This document shows positions 1-7,189 of a DNA stretch of 40,345 nucleotides, one piece after another. The translations under genes and the position numbers were made by a program. The notes under the pieces are model-generated. The model was not told the origin of the DNA, ran no database searches, and worked only from the letters and a program-made list of their open reading frames with translations. The stretch comes from Candidatus Bathyarchaeota archaeon (GTDB taxonomy: Archaea > Thermoproteota > Bathyarchaeia > Bathyarchaeales > Bathycorpusculaceae): assembly GCA_937873375.1 (NCBI GenBank), contig CALMWK010000021.1, positions 1 through 40,345 of the forward strand. The letters are read 5' to 3'. Every line of letters starts with the position of its first letter. Within the stretch, counting starts at the first letter, position 1.

Positions 1-394
1 AAAGTATCCAGCATCGTTACATCTACACTACAACTGGTCCCTATTTTTCTTTTAAACACCATCGCATCAAATATTTTCAATATGTCCCCGCCTACTCCAA
101 ATCTGCTGCTCACGTTTAGCCAAAAATATCTGACAAGTGATTCCAAACTTGGTTACTACCATATCAACTTGAGCACACTTAAGGCTTCGCATAAAACAAT
201 GCACAAAATAACTAACAGAGTATGCTCTTGCCAACTCTTCCCTTCGCAAGGTCACAGATTCAGACAACAACCTTAAGTTGCACACTGTTTGGATAATTCC
301 ACAAGTCATAAAAACCATAATAACTTAGTTATACAGGAAAGCAAGGATAGCTTGAAAGAGAAAAAGTCAGCTTTTGTGAGAAGGAGGGCGATAC
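1..394. other. Left-end stretch without a recognisable gene
   Basis: Short open frames on both strands do not resemble any family I know and have no convincing ribosome binding site, so none is called. The palindrome ATAACT-T-AGTTAT at 320-332 lies about 60 nt before the first called gene and could be part of its promoter or an operator. That reading is inference. Confidence 0.5.
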
Positions 395-520
395 ATGAGT
401 AAGAAAGGCGAAACAGGAGAACAAGATCGGGGGAAACCTCAGCCTCAGAAGAAGAAGGATAGAGACGCTAAACGCAAGGAGAAAAAGTCTGCCCGACTCG
501 AAAGACAAAAGTCCAGATAG
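395..520 (+). CDS. Small highly basic protein, 41 aa
   Basis: The frame runs from ATG at 395 to TAG at 520. A strong Shine-Dalgarno sequence (GGAGGG, 383-388) sits 6 nt before the start, which is the main support for a real gene. The product is almost entirely charged: it opens MSKKGETGEQDRGKPQPQ and then alternates Lys/Arg with Asp/Glu/Gln up to a C-terminal QKSR. It has no hydrophobic core or membrane segment, so it is probably disordered and may bind nucleic acid or the ribosome. That role is inference from composition. I do not recognise a family. Confidence 0.5.
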   Translation: MSKKGETGEQDRGKPQPQKKKDRDAKRKEKKSARLERQKSR

Positions 521-625
521 ATGTACCTCTGTGCGCACACACGTTCAGCGCGCGCTAATAGTTAGCAATAACTAAAAAGAAAGGGGAAAGTATTATTCCA
601 GAAGACGTTTGGCAAAGTGGACCTT

Positions 626-766
626 ATGTCAGGAAGATATTATGAGCGTGATGAAGATTGGTTGATAACCTGTCCAGAATGCCACGGTAACGGCACAATA
701 GGCACAGGGGTTTCTAGAATAAAATGCCCAAAATGTAACGGTGCTGGAAGAATAAAACAAGAATAA
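626..766 (+). CDS. Mini DnaJ-type zinc-finger protein, 46 aa
   Basis: The frame runs from ATG at 626 to TAA at 766. It contains two CxxCxGxG repeats (CPECHGNG around residues 18-25 and CPKCNGAG around 36-43), the signature of the DnaJ cysteine-rich zinc-binding domain, where two such repeats hold one zinc ion. The protein is just this half-domain, with no J domain or peptide-binding domain. Free-standing two-repeat proteins of this kind occur in archaea, where they may be chaperone-like or bind RNA. The motifs are seen; the function is not known. No strong ribosome binding site was found. Confidence 0.65.
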   Translation: MSGRYYERDEDWLITCPECHGNGTIGTGVSRIKCPKCNGAGRIKQE

Positions 767-798
767 AAAGATAGAAGATTGTTCAAGTTCACATCTGA

Positions 799-1179
799 CT
801 ACAGCATTTGCATTATCGCAAATTGGTTTCCTTCAGGGTCCAAAGCCAAAGCCCACCAACCTACACCGGGAACCTCCATCTTGGGAACCACAACTTTGCC
901 GCCTAACGCTTCAATCTTCTTTGTGTATTCGTCGACAGATTCAACAGCAACATAGTTCACGGGTTTATGCTGGGGATTCTGCCGCTTCATCATTCCGCCG
1001 TTGACGCCATTGCGCAGAAGCATCCCGTTTTCATCCACAGGAACCGTCTGTATTCCCCAGTACTCGACAGGACCCGGCATCTTTAGGATTTGCCAACCGA
1101 ACAGCTTAGAATAGAAAGCGCTCAGCTTAGCTACATCATCTGCAGGGATTTCAAAATGCACAACCGTATGGTCAACCAT
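799..1179 (-). CDS. VOC (glyoxalase/bleomycin-resistance) family protein
   Basis: A 126-aa protein of the vicinal oxygen chelate fold. It opens MVDHTVVHFEIPADD, followed by FYSKLFGWQ, the usual first beta-alpha-beta unit, and ends with a DPEGNQFAIMQ strand typical of the C-terminal metal-site region. The ATG at 1179 is preferred over an in-frame TTG 12 nt upstream because GGTGA lies 5-6 nt before it. It is probably last in a minus-strand run with the flavodoxin gene (29-nt gap) and the UbiA gene. VOC members include glyoxalases, dioxygenases and drug-binding proteins; the substrate here cannot be deduced. Confidence 0.8.
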   Translation of the reverse strand: MVDHTVVHFEIPADDVAKLSAFYSKLFGWQILKMPGPVEYWGIQTVPVDENGMLLRNGVNGGMMKRQNPQHKPVNYVAVESVDEYTKKIEALGGKVVVPKMEVPGVGWWALALDPEGNQFAIMQML

Positions 1180-1208
1180 ACAATTCACCAAGGTGCGCCT
1201 ATAGCGGT

Positions 1209-1610
1209 TTATTCTTTTAAGATTTTGCTTAACTCAACCAAGCAATCTGAGAAATCGGCTTTACTTTGCCGCAGAACCCTCTTAGACAACTCCAAAACGG
1301 TCACATACCCCTTCTTGGCAAGCTCCGACTGCATGTTTTTGAGTGCCCCCGCCTTCGTTATAGCGTACGTGCAAAATACGATAGTCTTCTTGCCTGCACC
1401 TTCGGGCAAATTCTGCAAGAAAGCGGACACTTCAGGTGCAGGTCTGCCTCCCATGAGTGGCGTGCCTACAACCAGCAAATCAAAGTCGCCAGAAACAAAA
1501 CCTTCAGGCTTGGCGATGTCAAATATAGGTGCGTTCAAGTGACCTGCGATGGTTTCTGCCATGAGTTTGGTGTTGCCTGTTCGGGAGATGTACAAAACAC
1601 AAGCTTTCAT
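1209..1610 (-). CDS. Flavodoxin family protein
   Basis: A 133-aa flavodoxin-like protein. The N terminus MKACVLYISRTGNTKLMAE carries the FMN phosphate loop S-x-T-G-N-T, and 'VVGTPLMGGRPAPE' (about residues 46-59) matches the loop next to the flavin ring. It would carry electrons or act as a small FMN oxidoreductase in the cytoplasm. ATG at 1610 is chosen over an upstream TTG at 1619 because the family begins right at the first beta strand. It lies 46 nt after the UbiA gene on the same strand, so the two are probably co-transcribed. A link to lipoquinone redox chemistry is a guess from that neighbour. Confidence 0.8.
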   Translation of the reverse strand: MKACVLYISRTGNTKLMAETIAGHLNAPIFDIAKPEGFVSGDFDLLVVGTPLMGGRPAPEVSAFLQNLPEGAGKKTIVFCTYAITKAGALKNMQSELAKKGYVTVLELSKRVLRQSKADFSDCLVELSKILKE

Positions 1611-1656
1611 AACCCACAATGAGACACTTCAAATTAAATAATCTTCTTTTCAGCCA

Positions 1657-2568
1657 CTAAGCCAGCAACACAGCAAACAGCAAATACACAACCATGAGCG
1701 CGTTGAACAAAAACAAGGAAACAGTATTCAAGCCACTAAAAAACAGCACAGACCTCTCCCGAAAAACGCCCACAAACCCCACAACCCCTGCCAACAGCGG
1801 CACCAAAGAAAACAAGAAAACAACCCAAAAATCAACAACCACAAACAAACCCAACAAAGCACAAACAACAAACCCTAAACTAGCCAAGCAAGTCCCAGCC
1901 AAAACAACCCCAAAAACACTACGCTCGCCCTTGCGAACCACAAAATTCCGTTTCCCGCCTCTTAGGTCAATTTCGCGGTCAGGCGCCCCAAGACTCAAAC
2001 TCAGCATCAACCCATATAACACAAACGGAACCACAAAACAGGCAAACAACCAATCAAAACTCCCACGCACCGCCAAATAACCCACACCGGGAATTGCTAA
2101 ACCAACGACCACAGCCACCACAACCTCCCCGAGCCCCCTCGAAATCAGGCGCACAGGTGGAGCGGAGTAGAACCAGCCCAGAAAATTTGCCCCCACCGCA
2201 ATCACCAACAATTCAGCAGGCAACCCAAAGAAAACCACCAGCAAAGCAGCTACAGCATCTGAGAGAACCATCAACGCAATCGAAACCGACCACGCCAAAG
2301 ACCGCAAACTGGGGTAACTAACCAAAATGCGGCTACCCGAAAAAAACTTCCGCTGTCCACCAAACAGGTCAACATCCACGTCAAAATAATCATTACTAAA
2401 ATGCGTGGACAAATCCCCAAAAAACACCACTAAATAAACCAAACCCACACGCACAAAATCAAAACCGGCTCCGCCCACAGTTGCCAAGAGGGCGCCAAGC
2501 AAAAACGCCAAAGCACCCCCTGCCACAATGTGAAAACGAATTATCTGGAGGATTTTGGGGATTCTCAT
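1657..2568 (-). CDS. UbiA-family prenyltransferase, MenA-like
   Basis: A 303-aa polytopic membrane protein with about eight hydrophobic segments. It has both Asp-rich motifs of the UbiA superfamily, which bind the Mg-diphosphate of the prenyl donor: NDYFDVDVD (about residues 59-67) and DREIDLRGGKRN (about 197-208). The second, with its GKRN tail, is more like MenA (naphthoate prenyltransferase) than like the archaeal phospholipid enzyme. A role in making a prenylated quinone or another lipid is inference. It is divergent from a second UbiA-family gene at 2654, separated by 85 nt of AT-rich promoter sequence. The coding strand is rich in G and T, so the plus strand looks A/C-rich here. Confidence 0.8.
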   Translation of the reverse strand: MRIPKILQIIRFHIVAGGALAFLLGALLATVGGAGFDFVRVGLVYLVVFFGDLSTHFSNDYFDVDVDLFGGQRKFFSGSRILVSYPSLRSLAWSVSIALMVLSDAVAALLVVFFGLPAELLVIAVGANFLGWFYSAPPVRLISRGLGEVVVAVVVGLAIPGVGYLAVRGSFDWLFACFVVPFVLYGLMLSLSLGAPDREIDLRGGKRNFVVRKGERSVFGVVLAGTCLASLGFVVCALLGLFVVVDFWVVFLFSLVPLLAGVVGFVGVFRERSVLFFSGLNTVSLFLFNALMVVYLLFAVLLA

Positions 2569-2653
2569 ACGTTACTCGCTCAGATGTTTGAAGTATTATG
2601 CAAATAGCTTATTTATTTAAACAGATAATTAAGGCTAAAACGAGCCGATACCC

Positions 2654-3550
2654 GTGACAGAAACCCTCAAAGCCTACATGGACCTTGCACGTATTCATTT
2701 CTTCTTTGTCTGGCCCACCCTCTTCTGCGCTGGACTATTTCTTGCCTTCCAAAACTACGGCGGCTTCTCATGGACACTGGTTATCCAAGCCGTGCTGATT
2801 GGTTTGCTGGGCTTTGAGGCAGGACTCGTCCTGAACGACATCGTAGACAGTAACATAGATAAAAAAGAAACACAAACCGACAAACTCACCAAGTACTGGC
2901 GCGTCTTCGGAAAACGCCCCATCTCCCAAGGTCTAATCAGCCGCAAAAACGTAACCATACTCTTCGCTCTGCTCGTAGCTGCAACCACCACCATCATCTT
3001 CACGCTTCCGTTTCCAAACGCCCTTTACGTTGCAGGCATAATGGCAATCTGCTACTGCCTAGAAGTCTTCTACCAAATCAAAAAACGCAACCAAACCCTT
3101 CCCATAGCCCAACTAATCGGGCGCATAGACTTCACACTCTTCCCAGTTGCGGGATACCTGTGCATCGGCAGCCCAGACATCAACGTGCTGCTTTTCGCAC
3201 TGTTCTTCTATCCGCTGGCACAGGCCCATCTGGGACTCAACGACCTAATAGACGTAACAAATGACGAAGCAAAACAAATGAAAACCATACCTGTACTGTA
3301 CGGCATGAAGAAAACCACATACTGGATACTTGCCTTCACCGCCATTCACATTGTGACCGCGCTGATTTTCCTCACTGTCTTGGGGACTGTAGCAATCGCA
3401 GGTTTTGCAGTGGGATTCGTGCTCCTAATCATCGCAAACTACCGCATACAGAAAGAAAAAACCGCGGACACAGGCATGAAAGTCCTACCTATGTTCCACG
3501 TAACCATGCTGATTTATGCTCTATCAATCATACTGGAGTACTTCATCTAA
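2654..3550 (+). CDS. UbiA-family prenyltransferase
   Basis: A 298-aa polytopic membrane protein. The first Asp-rich motif is NDIVDSNID (about residues 61-69) and the second is NDLIDVTND (about 196-204). Both are intact, so an active prenyl diphosphate-dependent transferase is expected. GTG at 2654 is used as start because it directly precedes MTETLKAYMDLARIHFF, the usual first amphipathic helix. It is only distantly similar to the divergent neighbour, so the two probably use different acceptors. Candidates are a prenylated quinone, a heme-like tetrapyrrole or an ether lipid headgroup; the sequence alone does not decide. Confidence 0.8.
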   Translation: MTETLKAYMDLARIHFFFVWPTLFCAGLFLAFQNYGGFSWTLVIQAVLIGLLGFEAGLVLNDIVDSNIDKKETQTDKLTKYWRVFGKRPISQGLISRKNVTILFALLVAATTTIIFTLPFPNALYVAGIMAICYCLEVFYQIKKRNQTLPIAQLIGRIDFTLFPVAGYLCIGSPDINVLLFALFFYPLAQAHLGLNDLIDVTNDEAKQMKTIPVLYGMKKTTYWILAFTAIHIVTALIFLTVLGTVAIAGFAVGFVLLIIANYRIQKEKTADTGMKVLPMFHVTMLIYALSIILEYFI

Positions 3551-3634
3551 AAACAGACTTTTGAGCGAAAGCGCTACTCAAATATTCACCCAAGGCATCA
3601 ATATACTTAGTAAACTTGCACAACAGGTGACACC

Positions 3635-3793
3635 TTGACCACTAAAACTCTGCTTTGCGGATGCGTCTATGAAGAAAACGACTGGATGCTTGTAAGAATA
3701 AAAGAATGCGAAAAACACCACAAGCAACGAAACAAAAAAATAGAGTACAGGCCAAAAGCGGAATGCAACCGAAACGACACGAGAGGCGAATAA
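3635..3793 (+). CDS. Small Cys-containing protein, 52 aa
   Basis: The frame runs from TTG at 3635 to TAA at 3793. AGGTGA (3625-3630) lies a few nt before the start and supports it. The product has Cys at about residues 8, 10, 25 and 44 (LLCGCVYEEN, then KECEKHHKQ and AECNRND) and is rich in Lys and Arg. The CxC pair plus two later cysteines could bind a metal, but the spacing is not a standard zinc ribbon. I do not recognise a family, and the call rests on the ribosome binding site and composition. Confidence 0.45.
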   Translation: MTTKTLLCGCVYEENDWMLVRIKECEKHHKQRNKKIEYRPKAECNRNDTRGE

Positions 3794-3807
3794 CGCTTTA
3801 GCCCAAA

Positions 3808-3924
3808 GTGACCCGCGAAGAAGACCTATTCTTCATCCTCGCAGTCTTCACAATCGCAGTCGTCGCAATTCTCTTCTTCTTCCAATCCAAATCTGGGTAT
3901 AATCATCTGCAAAACCTAACCTAA
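3808..3924 (+). CDS. Possible single-pass membrane miniprotein, 38 aa
   Basis: The frame runs from GTG at 3808 to TAA at 3924. It begins with the charged MTREEDL and continues into one hydrophobic helix (about residues 8-25, FFILAVFTIAVVAILFFF), then a short polar tail. It starts 14 nt after the previous small gene. There is no clear ribosome binding site, so this is a tentative call based only on the membrane helix and position. Confidence 0.28.
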   Translation: MTREEDLFFILAVFTIAVVAILFFFQSKSGYNHLQNLT

Positions 3925-4112
3925 TGTAACGCAACAACCTAATAACCCTGACCATTCACAACAGCAAACTGCTTTTTCGCAGACAAAGGCAAATTCTCCA
4001 TGCCTACTCAGCAAAACCCAAGCATGCACTTTATAAGCATGGTTGTAACCTTACTATGAACGTGCAGAAACAACTTTTTGCACACAGAATATAACAGGAG
4101 TTGAAATAGCGA

Positions 4113-4253
4113 ATGTATAATAACAAAGAGATGCACAAGGCAACCTGTGCTGACTGCGGAAAAGAATGTGAAGTTCCTTTCAAGCCAGACGGCACTAGGC
4201 CAGTATACTGCCGAGAATGCTACTCAAAACGAAGACCACCACGCAGATACTAA
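4113..4253 (+). CDS. CxxC-CxxC zinc-ribbon protein, 46 aa
   Basis: The frame runs from ATG at 4113 to TAA at 4253. The product has CADC (about residues 12-15), then GKECEVPFKPDGTRPVYC and CREC (about 34-37), ending in an Arg-rich tail. The 'C-x2-C ... VPFKP-x-RPVYC-x2-C' pattern is a known small zinc-ribbon type in prokaryotes, found alone or fused to nucleic-acid proteins. AGGAG at 4096-4100 is about 12 nt upstream, a little far. A TATA-like CTTTATAAG lies near 4030-4040 and a T-rich terminator follows the gene. Nucleic-acid binding is inferred from the basic tail. Confidence 0.65.
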   Translation: MYNNKEMHKATCADCGKECEVPFKPDGTRPVYCRECYSKRRPPRRY

Positions 4254-4285
4254 GCTTTTAAGCTAACTATCTAACTTCGTTCTAA

Positions 4286-4311
4286 CAACTTTTTTTCTTT
4301 TTACTTTTTAT
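4286..4311 (+). terminator. Poly-T terminator
   Basis: A run dominated by T (4290-4309, broken by single C and A residues) starts about 35 nt after the stop of the zinc-ribbon gene. Archaeal RNA polymerase terminates at such oligo-T tracts on the non-template strand. Confidence 0.5.
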
Positions 4312-4509
4312 TCATCACTAAATGCTCCAGAACAGGTTCTGCTTTAACCACAAAAACCATCAAAAAGCACCCTGCTCGAAGTTACCCTAATATAGGGAAC
4401 ATCACATTATACTTTGTTCTTCAGGGACAAATCAAGAAGAGGCAATCTTCTACACTTAGACTTTGTTTTCGCAAGGTCGCCTTGACAGACAAATGGGGCA
4501 AAAGAGGAT

Positions 4510-5178
4510 TTGAAAAAGAAAAAGAATACATTAGGCGAGCAACTCGCGTTTCTTTCGGTCAATTACAGTGTTTACGTCGCGGAACTGTTTCAAGCACTAG
4601 TTTCAGCAAGGGACAGCGGAAAAGCCACTTGCGCCGAACTCTTAATTGAATACCGTGGCACAATAAAAAAAGAAGCCATCTTTTTAATAACCAAAAACAA
4701 TGCCGTAATAGTGCAGTTCCGAGTTGCCGAAGAACGGCTTCTAGAAAAAAATATCCACTTTGAAAACTGGATGCAAACCGACAAGATACGCAAACAGGTG
4801 GCTAAAAAAAACACATCTCAGCAGTCCAGCTTAATTGAAGGTTTACGAATTGGAATGAAAAAAGTCAACTTGGAAGCCAATGTTCTTGAGACACCAGAAC
4901 CCGCCGTAGTTCATACACATTTTGGAGCTAACGCCAAGGTAGTCAATGCCATAATAGGGGACTCATCTGGAAAAATCAAACTCTGCCTCTGGAACGAACT
5001 AGCAAACACCGTTACGGTCGGGGACACCATACAGATAAAAAATGCAACCGTTGCTGCTTTCAGAGGAGAACGACAACTGCGCATCGGAAAATCCGGAAGT
5101 CTCAACGTACTACAAAACAGCGCCGCCGCCAAAATAGAACAAAACAAAGACATCTCCAAAAACGTAATCTACACTTAA
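4510..5178 (+). CDS. OB-fold nucleic-acid-binding protein (SSB/RPA-like)
   Basis: A 222-aa protein. The C-terminal half (about residues 118-205) looks like an OB fold: 'ANVLETPEPAVV', 'AKVVNAIIGDSSGKIKLCLW' and 'VGDTIQIKNATVAAFRGERQ' follow the strand order of archaeal replication protein A and of related OB proteins. The N-terminal part (residues 1-115) is mixed helical with basic patches and is not a family I recognise. The start is TTG, with GAGG only 2-3 nt before it, so initiation may be leaderless or slightly different. Single-stranded DNA or RNA binding is the likely role. The upstream spacer holds a 14-bp palindrome (CAGAAC-AG-GTTCTG, 4328-4341). Confidence 0.7.
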   Translation: MKKKKNTLGEQLAFLSVNYSVYVAELFQALVSARDSGKATCAELLIEYRGTIKKEAIFLITKNNAVIVQFRVAEERLLEKNIHFENWMQTDKIRKQVAKKNTSQQSSLIEGLRIGMKKVNLEANVLETPEPAVVHTHFGANAKVVNAIIGDSSGKIKLCLWNELANTVTVGDTIQIKNATVAAFRGERQLRIGKSGSLNVLQNSAAAKIEQNKDISKNVIYT

Positions 5179-5209
5179 TCTGTTTTCGCTATTTTTCCTC
5201 TTTTAGAAA

Positions 5210-5788
5210 CTAAACCTTAGGAAGGTTTACTGCGCGCACTTTAAAGATCATTGTGTAAACATGCAGCGCCCGTGAACTATTTACAGATTGACTATGCGTG
5301 AAAGCAAAAAAATAATCCCGTGTCAACGCCCTAACCTTCTGCTCATCTGCAACGTACTTCAAGTGCAGTAACTCATGTATCAACGCAGCTCTCGCCCTAT
5401 TTCCAGCATACGCCATAAGAGTTTTCTTGTCAAATCTTTGCGTGAAAACCCTGCAAAACTTTCTGGACTTTGGGTAAATACGGATTTTTCCTTTGCCAAC
5501 ATCACAATTTCCAGCAAGCCCCTTACCGTTTTTCCTTCGCAACGGAAAAATCGTAACATACACACTTCTAACAATCTGCTCTTCAATGTTTTCTTTTTTC
5601 AGCATCCAACAAAGAAACTGCTGGAACGAAGGTACTTCTAAAACTCTGACTACGAAATAAGAGTATTTCATGTAGAAGTCAAAGTGTTTCTGAGAAAAAC
5701 ACCCAACTTTCTCAGAGTCAACAGTTATCTTCAGTTTACTTGAAAGCGAACTTGCCTTCGCCACTGGGGACATCTGCAAGTTTGACAA
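5210..5788 (-). CDS. Putative HExxH zinc metallopeptidase-like protein
   Basis: A 192-aa soluble protein. Residues 138-142 are HELLH, the zinc-binding and catalytic HExxH motif, embedded in 'RAALIHELLHLKYVADEQ' as in minimal metallopeptidases of the SprT/WLM/M48 type. Glu149 is a candidate third zinc ligand. No signal peptide or membrane helix is visible, so it acts in the cytoplasm. It starts 16 nt after a zinc-ribbon gene on the same strand (5805-6070), so the two are probably co-transcribed. The substrate is unknown, and proteolysis itself is inferred from the motif only. Confidence 0.6.
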   Translation of the reverse strand: MSNLQMSPVAKASSLSSKLKITVDSEKVGCFSQKHFDFYMKYSYFVVRVLEVPSFQQFLCWMLKKENIEEQIVRSVYVTIFPLRRKNGKGLAGNCDVGKGKIRIYPKSRKFCRVFTQRFDKKTLMAYAGNRARAALIHELLHLKYVADEQKVRALTRDYFFAFTHSQSVNSSRALHVYTMIFKVRAVNLPKV

Positions 5789-5804
5789 GATTAGGTCATT
5801 CTTT

Positions 5805-6070
5805 TCATTCGATATCCATTAAGAAAACCATGTTCTTGCTCGTTTTAGCTTGGGGACGCACTGTGGAACCAAGTTGTGAATCAGGACGCTTTGCCATGCT
5901 GTGGCTAGCAGAACACTGTATTCCGGCTGTTTTCTGGTCTGTTGAAACCCACACTACACGACCAATTCGGCTGCACTGGGGGCACTTCGTTTCGTCGCCT
6001 AGCTTGATGTCTTGCTTTCCCCTTTCTTCTTGTTATTGATGAAGACTTTCTTGGTTGTTTTCTTTCTCAT
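5805..6070 (-). pseudogene. Zinc-ribbon gene with an apparent -1 frameshift
   Basis: From ATG at 6070 the reading frame gives MRKKTTKKVFINNKKKG and then hits a stop at 5999-6001. The frame shifted by -1 in the run AAAGGGGAAAG (about 6017-6027) continues without a stop to TGA at 5805-5807. It encodes a coherent zinc-ribbon protein: ETKCPQC, then GRVVWVSTDQKTAGIQC followed by SASH, with a basic tail. That second frame has no start codon of its own. Joined, the product is 88 aa with a Cys-x2-Cys and Cys-x3-His zinc site. It could be an assembly error, a true frameshift or a programmed slip at the GGGG run. It lies directly upstream of the HExxH gene. Confidence 0.6.
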
Positions 6071-6531
6071 CGTACAATTAACTCGTATGGATGACTTACA
6101 TCTTCTACAGTTTTTCACTAACCCGGCTCTTAATATACACAATATAGTTTACCTCGATTGACACATTTGAAAAGAATCAGTTACCCGTAGGCCAAACCCG
6201 GAGTATAAGAGAGACTCTTCACTCAAAGATGAGCCGCCACGCTTATAAACGCATTTGCCAAAAAATCACATTCAGAATTTTTACAAAAATTCTTATGGCT
6301 CGCAATGACTAAATCATTTAAAAACAATAATTTGGAAATTCTTCAAAAACGAACACAAATCAGCGCGTTCCATGGTGCTACACTAATATAGGCGCTTCAT
6401 ACTTTGTTATACCTGTTAGAATTCTTTAGAGGAAGAGTTGGATCGGCTAAACGCACGCTTTGCTTTTTCTCCAGACTATTCTGATTGACAAATGTGACAC
6501 ATGAAAATGATGCCACATAAGGTGTCGAAAA
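6071..6531. other. Intergenic stretch between divergent genes
   Basis: No convincing gene is seen. A TATA-like GCTTATAAACGC lies near 6241-6252 and could start a short plus-strand transcript, but I see no ORF or known RNA fold behind it. At 6383-6408 there is CTAATATAGG followed by ATACTTTGTT. The same two blocks occur upstream of the OB-fold gene at 4387-4418 with a different spacing. Confidence 0.4.
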
Positions 6532-6837
6532 ATGGGTAGAAGAAAAGTCACAAATGAAAGAAAACAGGATCAGATGGTTCTGCCATCCAAAAATGATGTG
6601 CTAGGCATAGCCGTAAAAATGCTGGGCGCCGACAGAATCATGGTAAAGTGCCAAGATGGCAAAGAACGCCTGTGCAGAATTCGAGGCAAACTGAAACGGC
6701 GCGTATGGATCAGAGACGGAGACATCGTTTTGGTTTCACCGTGGGATTTCCAGTCAGATACACGCGGCGACATATTTTGGCGGTATAGGCAAAACCAAGC
6801 TGCTTGGCTGCGCGAACGCAATTACCTTACAATATAA
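6532..6837 (+). CDS. eif1A: Translation initiation factor aIF-1A
   Basis: A 101-aa S1/OB-fold protein, close to the usual archaeal length. It starts MGRRKVTNERKQDQ and has the family core 'VLGIAVKMLGADRIMVKCQDG', 'RLCRIRGKLKRRVWI' and 'GDIVLVSPWDFQ'. It binds the A site of the 30S subunit during initiation and helps mRNA scanning and start selection. It is followed 24 nt later by a small LysW-like zinc protein that is probably co-transcribed. Family assignment is firm. Confidence 0.95.
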   Translation: MGRRKVTNERKQDQMVLPSKNDVLGIAVKMLGADRIMVKCQDGKERLCRIRGKLKRRVWIRDGDIVLVSPWDFQSDTRGDIFWRYRQNQAAWLRERNYLTI

Positions 6838-6845
6838 GAGACAAA

Positions 6846-6858
6846 AGAGGGCGCCTCT
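6846..6858 (+). promoter_or_regulatory. Hairpin over a ribosome binding site
   Basis: AGAGG (6846-6850) and CCTCT (6854-6858) can pair around a 3-nt loop. The left arm contains the GAGG that would serve as the Shine-Dalgarno sequence for the ATG at 6862. Translational control is inference. Confidence 0.3.
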
Positions 6859-6861
6859 AAG

Positions 6862-7041
6862 ATGTTTGTTCTAAAGTGTTCAGAATGTGGAAATACATTC
6901 AAAGTTGACCGAATTAAAGACGATGAATTAGTCGCCTGCCCCGTTTGTGAAGCAGAGTATAAAGTACTGCTTAAAGATGGAAAAGTCACGTTAGAAGAAT
7001 TCGTCTACGAAAACGAAGACTTCGGTGAACTGACAAAATAG
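6862..7041 (+). CDS. Small zinc-ribbon protein with LysW-like layout
   Basis: A 59-aa acidic protein from ATG 6862 to TAG 7041. It has KCSEC (about residues 5-9) and ACPVC (about 25-29), then a beta-rich stretch and a C-terminal ENEDFGELTK. The two CxxC knuckles and the acidic ED-aromatic-GE end are the plan of LysW/ArgW amino-group carriers. In true carriers, however, the Glu of EDWGE is the last residue, whereas here Leu-Thr-Lys follow. No LysX, LysZ or other lysine/arginine pathway gene lies nearby. It may be a diverged relative or an unrelated zinc ribbon. It follows aIF1A by 24 nt. Confidence 0.6.
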   Translation: MFVLKCSECGNTFKVDRIKDDELVACPVCEAEYKVLLKDGKVTLEEFVYENEDFGELTK

Positions 7042-7189
7042 CATATGTTGCAAATCCTACAGGTAGGAGGGTATATTAACGGTACTGCCTATTTATGTAG
7101 GTAAGAATGAATTGAAGTTTTTGGACCGATAATGGTCTAATTGCTTTTGAGACAGGATTTGTCCGTCTCCACATTCTGAAGTTGGTAAA

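Noticed and set aside
1090-2321. Plus-strand frames opposite the flavodoxin and UbiA genes
   Set aside because: They are low-complexity antisense shadows of clearly recognised minus-strand proteins.
5740-6039. Plus-strand 99-aa frame
   Set aside because: The minus strand here encodes a coherent zinc-ribbon protein; the plus frame shows no family features.
7050-7180. Possible small RNA with hairpin GAGAC...GTCTC before the Mrr-like gene
   Set aside because: The stem is short with a bulge, and no box C/D or H/ACA pattern could be found.
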